From Opitutia bacterium (lineage in GTDB: Bacteria; Verrucomicrobiota; Verrucomicrobiia; Opitutales; UBA953), in contig CANIUQ010000012.1 in NCBI GenBank assembly GCA_947470855.1, forward strand, positions 1 to 46,162: DNA of 46,162 nt. Direction: 5' to 3'. Below, piece by piece: positions 38,086 to 46,162 of this stretch. The notes beneath the pieces are model-generated. The model did no database searches. It saw only the letters and a program-made list of their open reading frames with translations, and was not told where the DNA came from. Each line of letters begins with the position of its first letter. The stretch's first letter is position 1. A program made the position numbers and the translations under genes.

Positions 38086-39924
38086 ATGGACCCTATCCAA
38101 TCACTTCACTGGATTCTTTTCCTGCCGCTGGTCAGTGCTACCTGCATTGCCTTATTCCTGCGTCGCCATGGATCAATCGCCGCTTGGCTTTCAACGGCTA
38201 CGGCTTTCAGCATCGCTGGCTTAGCCTTAAATCTACTGCTAACAACCGATGGTAAAATAGGCTGGCATCACGATTTAGCAAAATTGGGAGAAATCTCTTT
38301 GGGCTTTGGTTATCTTCTCGATGCCAACGCTCGCTTGATGTTGTTCGTGGTGACCTTTGTCGCAGCCTGGATTCATCTCTTCTCGATTGGGTACATGCAT
38401 GATGACGAAGCTCGAGGAAGATTCTTTGGCGGACTTTCCATCTTCATGTTTTCGATTCTCGGCATCGTTCTCGCCGACAATTTATTGATGACCTTCATCT
38501 TCTGGGAACTGGTTGGATTTAGTTCCTACATGTTGATTGCTCATTATTTCGATAAAGACTTTGCTGCGGCTGCTTCCAAAAAAGCTTTTATCACCAATCG
38601 TGTCGGTGACTTAGGTTTTATTCTCGGTATCGCTTTTTGTCTCCATCATTATGGCACGCTCAATTTTGAAGCTTTAGCCTCTGTCTCAACCTTCCAAGGC
38701 GTTCCCATCATTGTTGGACTTCTTTTAATGTGCGGTTTCTTAGGCAAATCAGCACAATTCCCTCTCCATGTCTGGTTAACCGATGCCATGGCAGGACCCA
38801 CACCCGTTTCAGCATTAATTCACGCCGCCACGATGGTCGCCGCTGGCGTTTATTTCATGGCCAGAGTGAGTTTCCTTCTCGCACCCGAAGTCTTACAATG
38901 GATGGCGGTTTCGGGAGCGGGCATGGCTGCATTGGCAGGACTCTGTGCCCTCGCTCAAACCGACATTAAGAAGTCTCTGGCTTACTCAACTCTCGCGCAC
39001 TTAGGAATCATGGGCTGCGCTCTCGGTCTTGGTCATCCCGAGTTAGCGGTCTTGCATATGGCAATGCATGCATTCTTTAAAGCGACTCTGTTTTTAGGTG
39101 CTGGATCTGTTATCCACGGATGTCACCACGAACAGGACATGCTCAAGATGGGCGGACTTCTTAAGAAAATGCCCATCACTGCAGCGACATTTATTGCAGC
39201 GACCCTCTCCAATTGCGCCGTGCCATTTTTCGCGGGTTGGTACTCTAAAGATGCCATCATTGAAGCAGCTTGGCAGCAACACCATTACGCTATCTTTACT
39301 TTTCTCGCCCTCGCTGCCTTGGCGACTTGTATCTACAGCGGGCGTATGTTGCGTTTAGTTTTCCTCGGACATCCCCAATCCAAGAACGCTGAACAAGCCC
39401 ACGAGTCTCCTTGGACCATGACAACGCCGATTATTATTCTCGGCTTAGGGTATTCTATTGCCGCTGGGTTTGCGGCTGACGCCATCATACCAGCCTCCTC
39501 CCGACAAGTTATTGAAAAGCCTCTTCAGGAAATGGCTTTTCATTTAAGTGCTCCGTCGACCTGGGTAGGATTTTTCGCCCTCACTTTTGGTTTGTTAGGT
39601 AGCTTGAAATTCTACGCCATTTTCCCGGGTCGTGATAGTTTACAAGTTTTCTCTCCCCAAACCTACAAACTTCTCGAGTATCGTTATTTCGACCACGCCT
39701 ATGGTTGGTATATTAATCATATCCAACGTCGCCTAGCCGAATTCATTGCTTTCCTCGATCTCTTGGTCATCAATGGCCTGGCGGTTCGTTGGATTGCTGG
39801 AGGATTTACGGCGGCTGTTGGACAACTTACTTCACGTACGTTTCATCGCGGTCAGACTCGTGGGTATGCCCTCTGGATTACCCTCGGATCTCTTTTAATC
39901 ATCTGGTTCTTACTCGCTCGCTAA
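38086..39924 (+). CDS. nuoL: NADH-quinone oxidoreductase subunit L
   Basis: 612 residues with about 16 transmembrane helices and the C-terminal amphipathic transverse helix region (about 500-612). Antiporter-like motifs are intact: IFWELVGFSSYMLIAHYF (key Glu), HVWLTDAMAGPTPVSALIHA (Lys/His region nearby) and SLAYSTLAHLGIMGCALGLG. It is the distal proton-pumping subunit of complex I and the same length as E. coli NuoL. Confidence 0.95.
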   Translation: MDPIQSLHWILFLPLVSATCIALFLRRHGSIAAWLSTATAFSIAGLALNLLLTTDGKIGWHHDLAKLGEISLGFGYLLDANARLMLFVVTFVAAWIHLFSIGYMHDDEARGRFFGGLSIFMFSILGIVLADNLLMTFIFWELVGFSSYMLIAHYFDKDFAAAASKKAFITNRVGDLGFILGIAFCLHHYGTLNFEALASVSTFQGVPIIVGLLLMCGFLGKSAQFPLHVWLTDAMAGPTPVSALIHAATMVAAGVYFMARVSFLLAPEVLQWMAVSGAGMAALAGLCALAQTDIKKSLAYSTLAHLGIMGCALGLGHPELAVLHMAMHAFFKATLFLGAGSVIHGCHHEQDMLKMGGLLKKMPITAATFIAATLSNCAVPFFAGWYSKDAIIEAAWQQHHYAIFTFLALAALATCIYSGRMLRLVFLGHPQSKNAEQAHESPWTMTTPIIILGLGYSIAAGFAADAIIPASSRQVIEKPLQEMAFHLSAPSTWVGFFALTFGLLGSLKFYAIFPGRDSLQVFSPQTYKLLEYRYFDHAYGWYINHIQRRLAEFIAFLDLLVINGLAVRWIAGGFTAAVGQLTSRTFHRGQTRGYALWITLGSLLIIWFLLAR

Positions 39925-39927
39925 TTC

Positions 39928-41478
39928 ATGGAAACCTTTAGCCAATTTAATCCTACTCTCTTGCTGGTGGCTATATTTACGCCACTCATCGTGGGACTGA
40001 TTCTCCTCGCTGGTAAAACGCTACCCCGAAGCTTTTCATCAGGCTTCGCCTTCTTAGGATTTGCCCTCCCCGCCGCAATAGCAGTGTGGCTATTCCTTCC
40101 TTCATCTGAGGCTTTTGGTTCTCCATTAAAACTTCGCTTCACTGGACCATGGGGTTTCAGCTTCGGCTTAAACGGTATCAGTCTACCCCTCTTTGCCATG
40201 ACAGCGGTCGTCGGCTTGGCAGCGGGCATTAAAGCCCTCATTCAAGAAGTCGAAAACCGTAATGCTTATTTGGGTCTTGTTTTATTCATGCTCGGCGGAA
40301 CGTTAGGAGTTTTTGCCACTGATAACATTATTGGATTTTACTTCTTCCACGAGTTTGCCCTCGTTCCGACCTTTATCTTAACCCTCTATTGGGGAGGTGA
40401 AGGTCGTCGCTCAGCAGCGATGCAAATGGCGATTTATTTGACTGTCGGTGCCATGCTTTCGTTGGCAGGAATTCTCATCGCAATGTCTGCCGCTGGACTG
40501 AGTTTGATGGATGCCACCTTTGAACAACTTTTCCTCGGATTACACAATCCACAGGTAAGTTTACCTACAGCGACCGCCGCCATTACTCTTTTTGGGTTTG
40601 GCACTCTTGCCTCGCTGTTCCCTTTTCACTCTTGGGCTGCTCCAGGTTACTCTGCTGCACCAACCCCAGTCTCTATGATTCATGCGGGGGCTTTAAAGAA
40701 ATTCGGTCTTTACGGTATCATTATCATCGCTGCCGCTTCGATGAACATTGGTCATGGTACAGTTGGTAAATGGTTTTTAATTTGTGCGGTGGCAAATGTC
40801 GTTATTGCCGGTCTGATTTGCCTCGCTCAACGAGACCTCAAACAATTGATTTCTTGGAGTTCAGTGGCACATATGGGTCCCATCTTCTTGGGTATTTGGG
40901 TGTGCACAAGTCGAGGAGTTGCAGCAGGATTAGACGCTGCACTCTTTTTAATGGTAGCTCACGGTCTCTCCTGTGCTGCTCTTTTCTTATTGGCTAATGC
41001 TGTGCGTACCCGAGCCGGAACATACCGTTTTGATGAGCTGGGAGGTTTAGCCAAACACACACCCATTCTCGCTGCGTGTTTTGTCGCAGCAACCATGGCA
41101 TCCGTGGGTTTACCTGGTTTTGGTAATTTTTGGGGTGAAATCGGAGTCTTCCTTTCGCTCAAAGGAGAGTCACTCTGGTTACAAGCTCTGGTGGCATCGA
41201 CCGTCGTCATTTCTGCCGTTTATTCGCTTCGCGCCGTAGCCAATGTTTTCTTCGGTCCTCCCTCCAAGGAAATCACTGAGCGTTTTTCTTTTGCTCCCTT
41301 TAAGGATCTCAGTGGTGCCGAACGATTAGCCACTTTCATTTTACTGGGTGCCTCCCTCGCTATCGGCTTTGCTCCTCATTTAATTACCCGGCATACTAAC
41401 GAAGATGCTCAAGGTTTAGCTAAGCTATCAAAACTGACTCAGGCTAACTCTCCTCATTCGACCCCTTCTGCCCGATGA
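39928..41478 (+). CDS. nuoM: NADH-quinone oxidoreductase subunit M
   Basis: 516 residues, about 14 transmembrane helices. FFHEFALVPTFILTLYWG carries the conserved membrane Glu, and HSWAAPGYSAAPTPVSMIHAG and SWSSVAHMGPIFLGIW the usual antiporter-like motifs. It is a proton-pumping subunit of complex I. Its stop overlaps the nuoN start (ATGA). Confidence 0.94.
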   Translation: METFSQFNPTLLLVAIFTPLIVGLILLAGKTLPRSFSSGFAFLGFALPAAIAVWLFLPSSEAFGSPLKLRFTGPWGFSFGLNGISLPLFAMTAVVGLAAGIKALIQEVENRNAYLGLVLFMLGGTLGVFATDNIIGFYFFHEFALVPTFILTLYWGGEGRRSAAMQMAIYLTVGAMLSLAGILIAMSAAGLSLMDATFEQLFLGLHNPQVSLPTATAAITLFGFGTLASLFPFHSWAAPGYSAAPTPVSMIHAGALKKFGLYGIIIIAAASMNIGHGTVGKWFLICAVANVVIAGLICLAQRDLKQLISWSSVAHMGPIFLGIWVCTSRGVAAGLDAALFLMVAHGLSCAALFLLANAVRTRAGTYRFDELGGLAKHTPILAACFVAATMASVGLPGFGNFWGEIGVFLSLKGESLWLQALVASTVVISAVYSLRAVANVFFGPPSKEITERFSFAPFKDLSGAERLATFILLGASLAIGFAPHLITRHTNEDAQGLAKLSKLTQANSPHSTPSAR

Positions 41479-42971
41479 TTTCTCTGCTCTCCACCATCGA
41501 CGTCGCCTTCAAGGCCCTTGCTCCACAAAGGGCTGATTGGGCGTCCATCCTCCCTGAAATCTGCGTCGCAGGCTTGGCTCTCTTCTGCCTCATCCAAGCG
41601 ATGGTTTTACCAAAAAGCCTACGCTGGCTCATCCCCTCTACGGCTCGCACAGGTATTGTTCTCGTTTTGGTGATGTGTTTAGTTTCGGGTACGGCTTGGA
41701 ATCCACACGAAGGCACCCTCACCACCTTTGCTGGCTTACTTCAAATTTCCGACGTGACCGTTGGATTTAGAGCAACCTTCTTGCTCTGTGCTTTCTTAAC
41801 CAGCCTCCTAGCCACGCCATTTCTTGAAGAAAGAAAAGCAACCATCACCGATTACCATCACGTACTCTTAGTAATCACGGCTGCCTTCATGCTCTTGGCT
41901 CAGTCGAATCACTTTGTTACCCTCTTTGTCAGTCTAGAAACCGCCGCGGTCGGTCTCTATATCTTGGTAGGCTATCTTCGCCTAAGCGGGGCTTCGCTCG
42001 AAGCGGGAGTTAAATACCTAGTGGCTGGTGGACTGAGTTCTGCCTTCCTCCTCATGGGCATGGTTTTAGTTTACGGGTCACTCGGTGCACCTGGAGTTGA
42101 TTCTCTAAACTTCGATCAAGTGGCTTCAGCCATTCATGCTGGCAAGACAACAGCTCTGACCATGACGGGAATCGCTCTGATTCTTGGCGGTATCGCATTC
42201 AAATTGGGTTCATTCCCCTTCCACGCTTGGATTCCTGACGTTTATCAAGGCGCACCTACCCCAACGACTGCTCTGTTAGCCACTGCTTCGAAGGCTGCGG
42301 GTGCATTCACTTTATTCCTTCTCGTGACCGGACCTTTCCAACCTCTGGATTTCCGAATTGCACCACTGCTGGCTGGTTTAGCGGTGATTACTTTACTAGT
42401 TGGTAATCTCGGTGCCCTAGCCTCAACCGACATTAAACGCACGCTGGCCCTCTCGGGTGTTTCTCATGCTGGATTTATTTTAGCTGCCATCACAGGCATC
42501 TTGGTTTCAGGACAAAATGGAGACTACGATCGTCACCTTCTCTCGATTTACCTCCTCGCTTACACCGTGGGCACTTATTTAACGGCTCAGGCTTTAGTCT
42601 TCCTTCCTGTCGCAGAAGATCATCGCCGCCCACTGCTCGGTCTCAAAGGCCTGCTTCGTCGCTCTCCGATTCTCACGAGTGCCTTAGGTTTCGGCATCAG
42701 TTCACTAGCAGGAGTTCCTCCCTCGGTTGGATTCTTTGCAAAACTGCTCATTTTAATTCTCCTCGCCCAAGCGAAACTCTGGTGGGTCTTCGGCGTCGCT
42801 CTACTGAGTGTTGCTATCAGTATTCATTACTATTTCGCCATCTTGCGGGAGGCCGTCATTCGGCCCTCACAAGAGTCCCAAGAAGTCCAACCTATCAGCG
42901 TCCCGCTTTCGGCTCAATTTATCATCGGTGCCCTGATTGTCATCACCCTCTTGGGCGGACTGCTCTTTTAG
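41475..42971 (+). CDS. nuoN: NADH-quinone oxidoreductase subunit N
   Basis: 498 residues, about 14 transmembrane helices. The conserved Glu lies in FVSLETAAVGLYILVGYLR; FHAWIPDVYQGAPTPTTALL and the lysine-bearing ALSGVSHAGFILAAI are typical of NuoN. It closes the nuo series; 4 bp separate its stop from that of the convergent xerD, with no visible terminator. Confidence 0.95.
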   Translation: MISLLSTIDVAFKALAPQRADWASILPEICVAGLALFCLIQAMVLPKSLRWLIPSTARTGIVLVLVMCLVSGTAWNPHEGTLTTFAGLLQISDVTVGFRATFLLCAFLTSLLATPFLEERKATITDYHHVLLVITAAFMLLAQSNHFVTLFVSLETAAVGLYILVGYLRLSGASLEAGVKYLVAGGLSSAFLLMGMVLVYGSLGAPGVDSLNFDQVASAIHAGKTTALTMTGIALILGGIAFKLGSFPFHAWIPDVYQGAPTPTTALLATASKAAGAFTLFLLVTGPFQPLDFRIAPLLAGLAVITLLVGNLGALASTDIKRTLALSGVSHAGFILAAITGILVSGQNGDYDRHLLSIYLLAYTVGTYLTAQALVFLPVAEDHRRPLLGLKGLLRRSPILTSALGFGISSLAGVPPSVGFFAKLLILILLAQAKLWWVFGVALLSVAISIHYYFAILREAVIRPSQESQEVQPISVPLSAQFIIGALIVITLLGGLLF

Positions 42972-42975
42972 TAAG

Positions 42976-43923
42976 TTAACTGCCTAGTTTGCGACCACGA
43001 GGGTGATGCTTTCGGTGAGCATCACTCAGTGCTGTTCGTTCAACCGATGTGTAAATCTGAGTTGTCGCGATATCTGCATGACCAAGCATCTCTTGGATTG
43101 AACGCAAATCGGCACCACCAGCTAATAAATGAGTTGCGAAAGCATGCCGCAATAAGTGCGGTTTTACTGGCACTTCTAAACCAGCACGTCGCGCAGCGGT
43201 TTTAACGCCCAGCCAAAATGTTTTTCGAGAAAGAGCCTGACCACGTGCACTGAGAAAGAGCGCACTTCCTGTTTTTGGCTTAAGCAACCGAGGGCGACCC
43301 TCCTTGAGATAGGACTGCAAGGTAGTGATTGCGGTTTCTCCTAAAGGGACCACGCGGTCTTTCGATCCTTTGCCTCGTACTCGCACGAGAGCTGAATCCA
43401 AATCAAGAGCTTGAATCTCCAACCCGCAAAGTTCGGAAACTCGCAAACCCGAACCATACATCAATTCCAACATCGCACGATCCCGTAATCCTTGAGGCGT
43501 GGAAGTATCCGGCGCAGAAACAACTTTAGCGACCTGTTCGGGTGAAAGCGTTCCTGGAAGCGACCGCTTTAACTTTGGACCACGAGCGAGTTCAGTAAAA
43601 TCATCACGACGTAAACCGACTCTAACAAGATAAGCGGCAAAAGTACGCACGGCCGATAAGCGGCGGGCCAATGAGGTTGCAGCCTGCCCTCGCCGGTCAA
43701 GTGACTTCACCCAAGAATCGACTGAGGATAAAGTGACTTCCGCCCATGATTTTTGCCCAGCACGACCGCAATGTTCGGCAAATCGAATTAAATCATCCTC
43801 GTATGCCTGCACCGTTAACTTTGCTAAACCTCGCTCCAAGGCGAGGTAGGCCAAAAAGGCGTCCACCGACTCCATTAGCTCAGGCGGAGCCTTTTTTTGA
43901 GTGTGATGTCGCCTCTCAGCCAT
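42976..43923 (-). CDS. xerD: Tyrosine recombinase XerD-like
   Basis: 315 residues. The N-terminal SAM-like core-binding domain (about 17-105) and the catalytic domain are complete: Arg in GSGLRVSELCGL, Lys in GKGSKDRVVP, His-x-x-Arg in HLLRHAFATHLL, His in LGHADIATTQ and the Tyr nucleophile in QIYTSV. Size and context fit the chromosome-dimer resolvase rather than a phage integrase; XerC and XerD cannot be told apart with certainty. The internal Met17 is also a possible start. Neighbours are housekeeping genes. Confidence 0.88.
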   Translation of the reverse strand: MAERRHHTQKKAPPELMESVDAFLAYLALERGLAKLTVQAYEDDLIRFAEHCGRAGQKSWAEVTLSSVDSWVKSLDRRGQAATSLARRLSAVRTFAAYLVRVGLRRDDFTELARGPKLKRSLPGTLSPEQVAKVVSAPDTSTPQGLRDRAMLELMYGSGLRVSELCGLEIQALDLDSALVRVRGKGSKDRVVPLGETAITTLQSYLKEGRPRLLKPKTGSALFLSARGQALSRKTFWLGVKTAARRAGLEVPVKPHLLRHAFATHLLAGGADLRSIQEMLGHADIATTQIYTSVERTALSDAHRKHHPRGRKLGS

Positions 43924-43996
43924 GCATTCATCAGTATTGCGAAGAGCCCAAAGGAGTCCATAAAGATTCCCTATGTCCAGTCAGCGAGAGAGAACA

Positions 43997-45298
43997 ATGA
44001 AACCCACGGACCTTCGTGGCATCCTCCGGTATGTCCCGATGTTTCGTGACCACGTCTTCATCATCGCTGTCGACGGTTCCATCGTCAGTCATGAAAATTT
44101 CACCAACATCGTCACCGACATCGCCGTCCTGCGTAGTCTTTCGATTAAAGTCATCCTCGTTCACGGGATTGGTTATCAATTGGTCTCGTTGGCAGGTGAA
44201 CACAATGTCCCTCTCTCCGACGTTCAAGGTGAAGGAATAACCGATGCGGCCACGATGTCCTTAGCTCGTGAAGCTTCTGCTCTCGTATCACAAACCGTTC
44301 TCGAACACCTTTCGCAAGCAGGATTGCGGTGCGCTATTACCAATGCGGTTCGGGCAACCAACCTGGGAGTCATTAAAGGCAAGAACCATCTCTTCACGGG
44401 CAAAGTTGAAAAAGTCGACGTTGCGATTCTCAAGTCGATGCTAGCGCAGGACATTCTCCCACTCGTCACACCGATTGTGTGTGACCGCGAAGGCCAATCC
44501 TTACGGGTCAACAGCGATCACCTCGCTATGGAATTGGCCGCCGCGATGGGGGCTTCCAAACTCATCTACTTAACTCCCTTTTCTGGCCTACAAATCAATG
44601 GACAGGTTCGGGTTAATTTACCCGAAGATGAATTGAAAAAAATCTTGGCCGATAAATCGATTATTTTGGATCCACGGATTCGGAGTAAAGCGGTGCAAGC
44701 AGCCAAAGCACTGGATGAAAACGTACCCCGGGCTCACATCCTTGATGGCCGAGTTTTCGGCGGTTTATTAACCGAAATCTTTGATAAAGTCGGTCTTGGT
44801 ACGATGATTCACGCCAATGATTACGACCAAATTCGTCAGGCAAAAAAGAAAGATGCTCAAGCTCTCTATAATTTAGCAAAGCATGGTGCTAAAACGGATG
44901 CACTCGTCTTAAGAACTCGTCAGCAAATCGAGCAATCCATCAGTGAATTTTTTGTCTACGAAATCGATGACAGTATTATTGGCTGTGCGGCCTTGAAGCC
45001 TTACCCCGATGGTAAAACCATGGAAGTTTGTGCGGTTTACGTGCAGCCTTTTTACCACGGTCGCGGGGTTGGAAAAAAACTTGTCGAATACGCCAAACTC
45101 AAAGCCAAAGAAAGTGGAGCGAAAAAATTAGTCGCCCTTACCACCCAGACCCAAGGATTCTTCCAGTCGGCCTGTGGATTCGTTTCTGGTTCACTCCACG
45201 ATTTATCCGCCGCACGTCGTAAAGAATTAAAAGTAAGTGGTCGCAACTCACAGGTTCTTCAATTCCCTTTGCGGAAATTAAAGGATGCCGTGCGTTAG
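43997..45298 (+). CDS. argA: N-acetylglutamate synthase (ArgA-type: amino-acid kinase plus GNAT)
   Basis: 433 residues from the ATG at 43997, chosen because GAGAG precedes it at a suitable distance and the N-terminus (MKPTDLRGILRYVPMFRDHV) lines up with ArgA; ATG 43973 adds 8 residues. The amino-acid-kinase domain (about 20-280) has ILVHGIGYQL and the feedback-site-type region; the C-terminal GNAT domain (about 290-430) has VCAVYVQPFYHGRGVGKKLV, which binds acetyl-CoA. It acetylates glutamate as the first step of arginine synthesis. No other arg gene is adjacent. Confidence 0.9.
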   Translation: MKPTDLRGILRYVPMFRDHVFIIAVDGSIVSHENFTNIVTDIAVLRSLSIKVILVHGIGYQLVSLAGEHNVPLSDVQGEGITDAATMSLAREASALVSQTVLEHLSQAGLRCAITNAVRATNLGVIKGKNHLFTGKVEKVDVAILKSMLAQDILPLVTPIVCDREGQSLRVNSDHLAMELAAAMGASKLIYLTPFSGLQINGQVRVNLPEDELKKILADKSIILDPRIRSKAVQAAKALDENVPRAHILDGRVFGGLLTEIFDKVGLGTMIHANDYDQIRQAKKKDAQALYNLAKHGAKTDALVLRTRQQIEQSISEFFVYEIDDSIIGCAALKPYPDGKTMEVCAVYVQPFYHGRGVGKKLVEYAKLKAKESGAKKLVALTTQTQGFFQSACGFVSGSLHDLSAARRKELKVSGRNSQVLQFPLRKLKDAVR

Positions 45299-45313
45299 GA
45301 TGGTCATTTTCGA

Positions 45314-46162
45314 CTACTTTAAAAAGTAATCTCTCTGCTTAGAGGAGATGGGAAGATTCAGTTTTTCCATCACCTTTAAAAAATCTTCCCACACCTTGCG
45401 TTTATTCGTGATACTTGGACTGTTCAGAATGTAGTTGGGGTGAAAAGTAGACATCAGCGGGAAACCTTCCACCTCTTGCCAGACTCCTCGAAGATGACTG
45501 ATGGTTTCTTTGGTGCCCGTCAAAGCATGGACGGCTTGTTGCCCTAGAGCCATGACGCATTGAGCTCGAATGATATTTAAAACCGCCTTGATATAGGGTT
45601 TGTTATAAGCAATTTCCCATTCTTTCGCCATGGCCTTGGCATGCGGAGTGGGGGTTGCTGGACGCCACACCATCGAGTTAACGAGATAAACATCGTTCTC
45701 CGTCAACCCCGTCTCCTTAAGAATTTTTTGTAAGGTCACAGCCACATCACCAACAAAGGGACGACCCGCTTCGATTTCTTCGATACTTGGAACATCGCCC
45801 ACCAAGACGATTTTGGCCTCAAGCGATCCAAAACCCAACAGGGGTTTGATTCCATTTTTTAAATGGTGACGTGTTTGCTCACACTCCGAAACTATTTCTT
45901 GCAGCCATTGCATTTGCTCTATCTTCGTTCCTGCGGGCAAAGCGACAATTGGAGGTGGTGGAACGGAAATTGAAGATTCATTACGCACCGACTGAGATAC
46001 GGTTGTACCAGACGGAGGAGATTTTTTCGGAGTAATTTTAACAGGTTCCTTGACGGCTATCGATGGTTTCGTGACAGAGGAATCTTTGGCAATTGAACAA
46101 GAAAGAGATTTCAAAAGTTGAATCGATTCAGCCGAAACACCGACATGAGTCGCCCCTTCTGC
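45314..46162 (-). CDS. Uracil-DNA glycosylase family 4-like protein (5' end outside the window)
   Basis: The frame is open to the right edge (first readable residues AEGATHVGVSAESIQLLKSL), so the gene is truncated by the window; at least 282 residues are seen. A long low-complexity linker rich in Pro, Ser and Lys (about 40-90 of the visible part) precedes a UDG domain: KIVLVGDVPSIEEIEAGRPF, VYLVNSMVWRPATPTP, CVMALGQQAVHAL, LRGVW and the late MSTFHPNYIL. The positions normally filled by the four iron-sulfur cysteines are mostly other residues (only ECEQTR keeps one). The enzyme would remove uracil from DNA, but activity is uncertain. Confidence 0.8.
   Translation of the reverse strand, partial: AEGATHVGVSAESIQLLKSLSCSIAKDSSVTKPSIAVKEPVKITPKKSPPSGTTVSQSVRNESSISVPPPPIVALPAGTKIEQMQWLQEIVSECEQTRHHLKNGIKPLLGFGSLEAKIVLVGDVPSIEEIEAGRPFVGDVAVTLQKILKETGLTENDVYLVNSMVWRPATPTPHAKAMAKEWEIAYNKPYIKAVLNIIRAQCVMALGQQAVHALTGTKETISHLRGVWQEVEGFPLMSTFHPNYILNSPSITNKRKVWEDFLKVMEKLNLPISSKQRDYFLK

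Noticed and set aside
42976-43923. Phage or integron integrase
   Set aside because: All neighbours are housekeeping genes, the length and motifs match XerC/D, and there are no attachment repeats nearby.

Overview
The window reads as a housekeeping stretch of a Gram-negative bacterial chromosome. Outer-membrane and lipoprotein genes (a TonB-dependent receptor, lnt, lolC/E-lolD) show a diderm envelope. An enlarged SecA of about 1000 residues, the DUF502 / RecO-like / nuclease-helicase cluster, a NADH dehydrogenase operon reduced to nuoJKLMN, moderate GC and scarce Shine-Dalgarno sequences would all suit a member of the PVC group, most likely Verrucomicrobiota (Opitutae-like). That placement is inference; no 16S or ribosomal protein gene is present. 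There is no prophage, insertion sequence or CRISPR array, and gene density is very high. The longest stretches without a gene are about 170 to 210 bp (1-169 and 15754-15959).

Layout. 1-260: a hairpin-rich repeat zone built partly from pieces of a tRNA 3' end, then tRNA-Ser(GCU) on the minus strand with its own promoter. 364-822: a tandem ACT-domain protein (minus). 889-9080: plus-strand genes for a TonB-dependent receptor, FkbM methyltransferase, gamma-glutamylcyclotransferase-like protein, 3-methyladenine glycosylase Tag, a dicarboxylate symporter, an M42 aminopeptidase, a DNA photolyase and a small secreted protein. 9109-16307 (minus): purL, pyruvate phosphate dikinase and a small tail-anchored protein. 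16392-19146 (plus): thiD and ilvB, closed by a perfect two-way terminator facing trxB. 20254-24890 (plus): secA and lnt, overlapping by 4 nt. 24939-25679 (minus): an acidic-tailed protein of unknown function. 25801-27353 (plus): pyrD overlapping a second small secreted protein that looks paralogous to the one at 8589. 27362-27922 (minus): a SOUL-family protein. 28014-31597 (plus): DUF502 membrane protein, RecO-like protein and a nuclease-helicase fusion. 31594-35654 (minus): nitroreductase, lolD, lolC/E and lysS. 35768-42971 (plus): thyA-folA, then nuoJKLMN. 42976-43923 (minus): xerD. 43997-45298 (plus): an ArgA-type N-acetylglutamate synthase. 45314-46162 (minus): a uracil-DNA glycosylase-like gene cut by the window edge.

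How the genes work together. thyA and folA form the dTMP/folate cycle. nuoJKLMN supply most of the membrane arm of complex I; the hydrophilic arm and NuoA/NuoH must lie elsewhere. Lnt matures lipoproteins and LolCDE exports them. Tag, the photolyase, the RecO-like protein, the XPD/DinG-like helicase and the UDG-like protein form a scattered DNA-repair set. The most unusual features are the helicase fused to a RecB/Cas4-like nuclease domain but without iron-sulfur cysteines, the UDG-like protein that has lost most of its cluster ligands, the SecA tail in which the zinc motif is replaced, and the purL 3' end that doubles as a terminator for the opposing gene.
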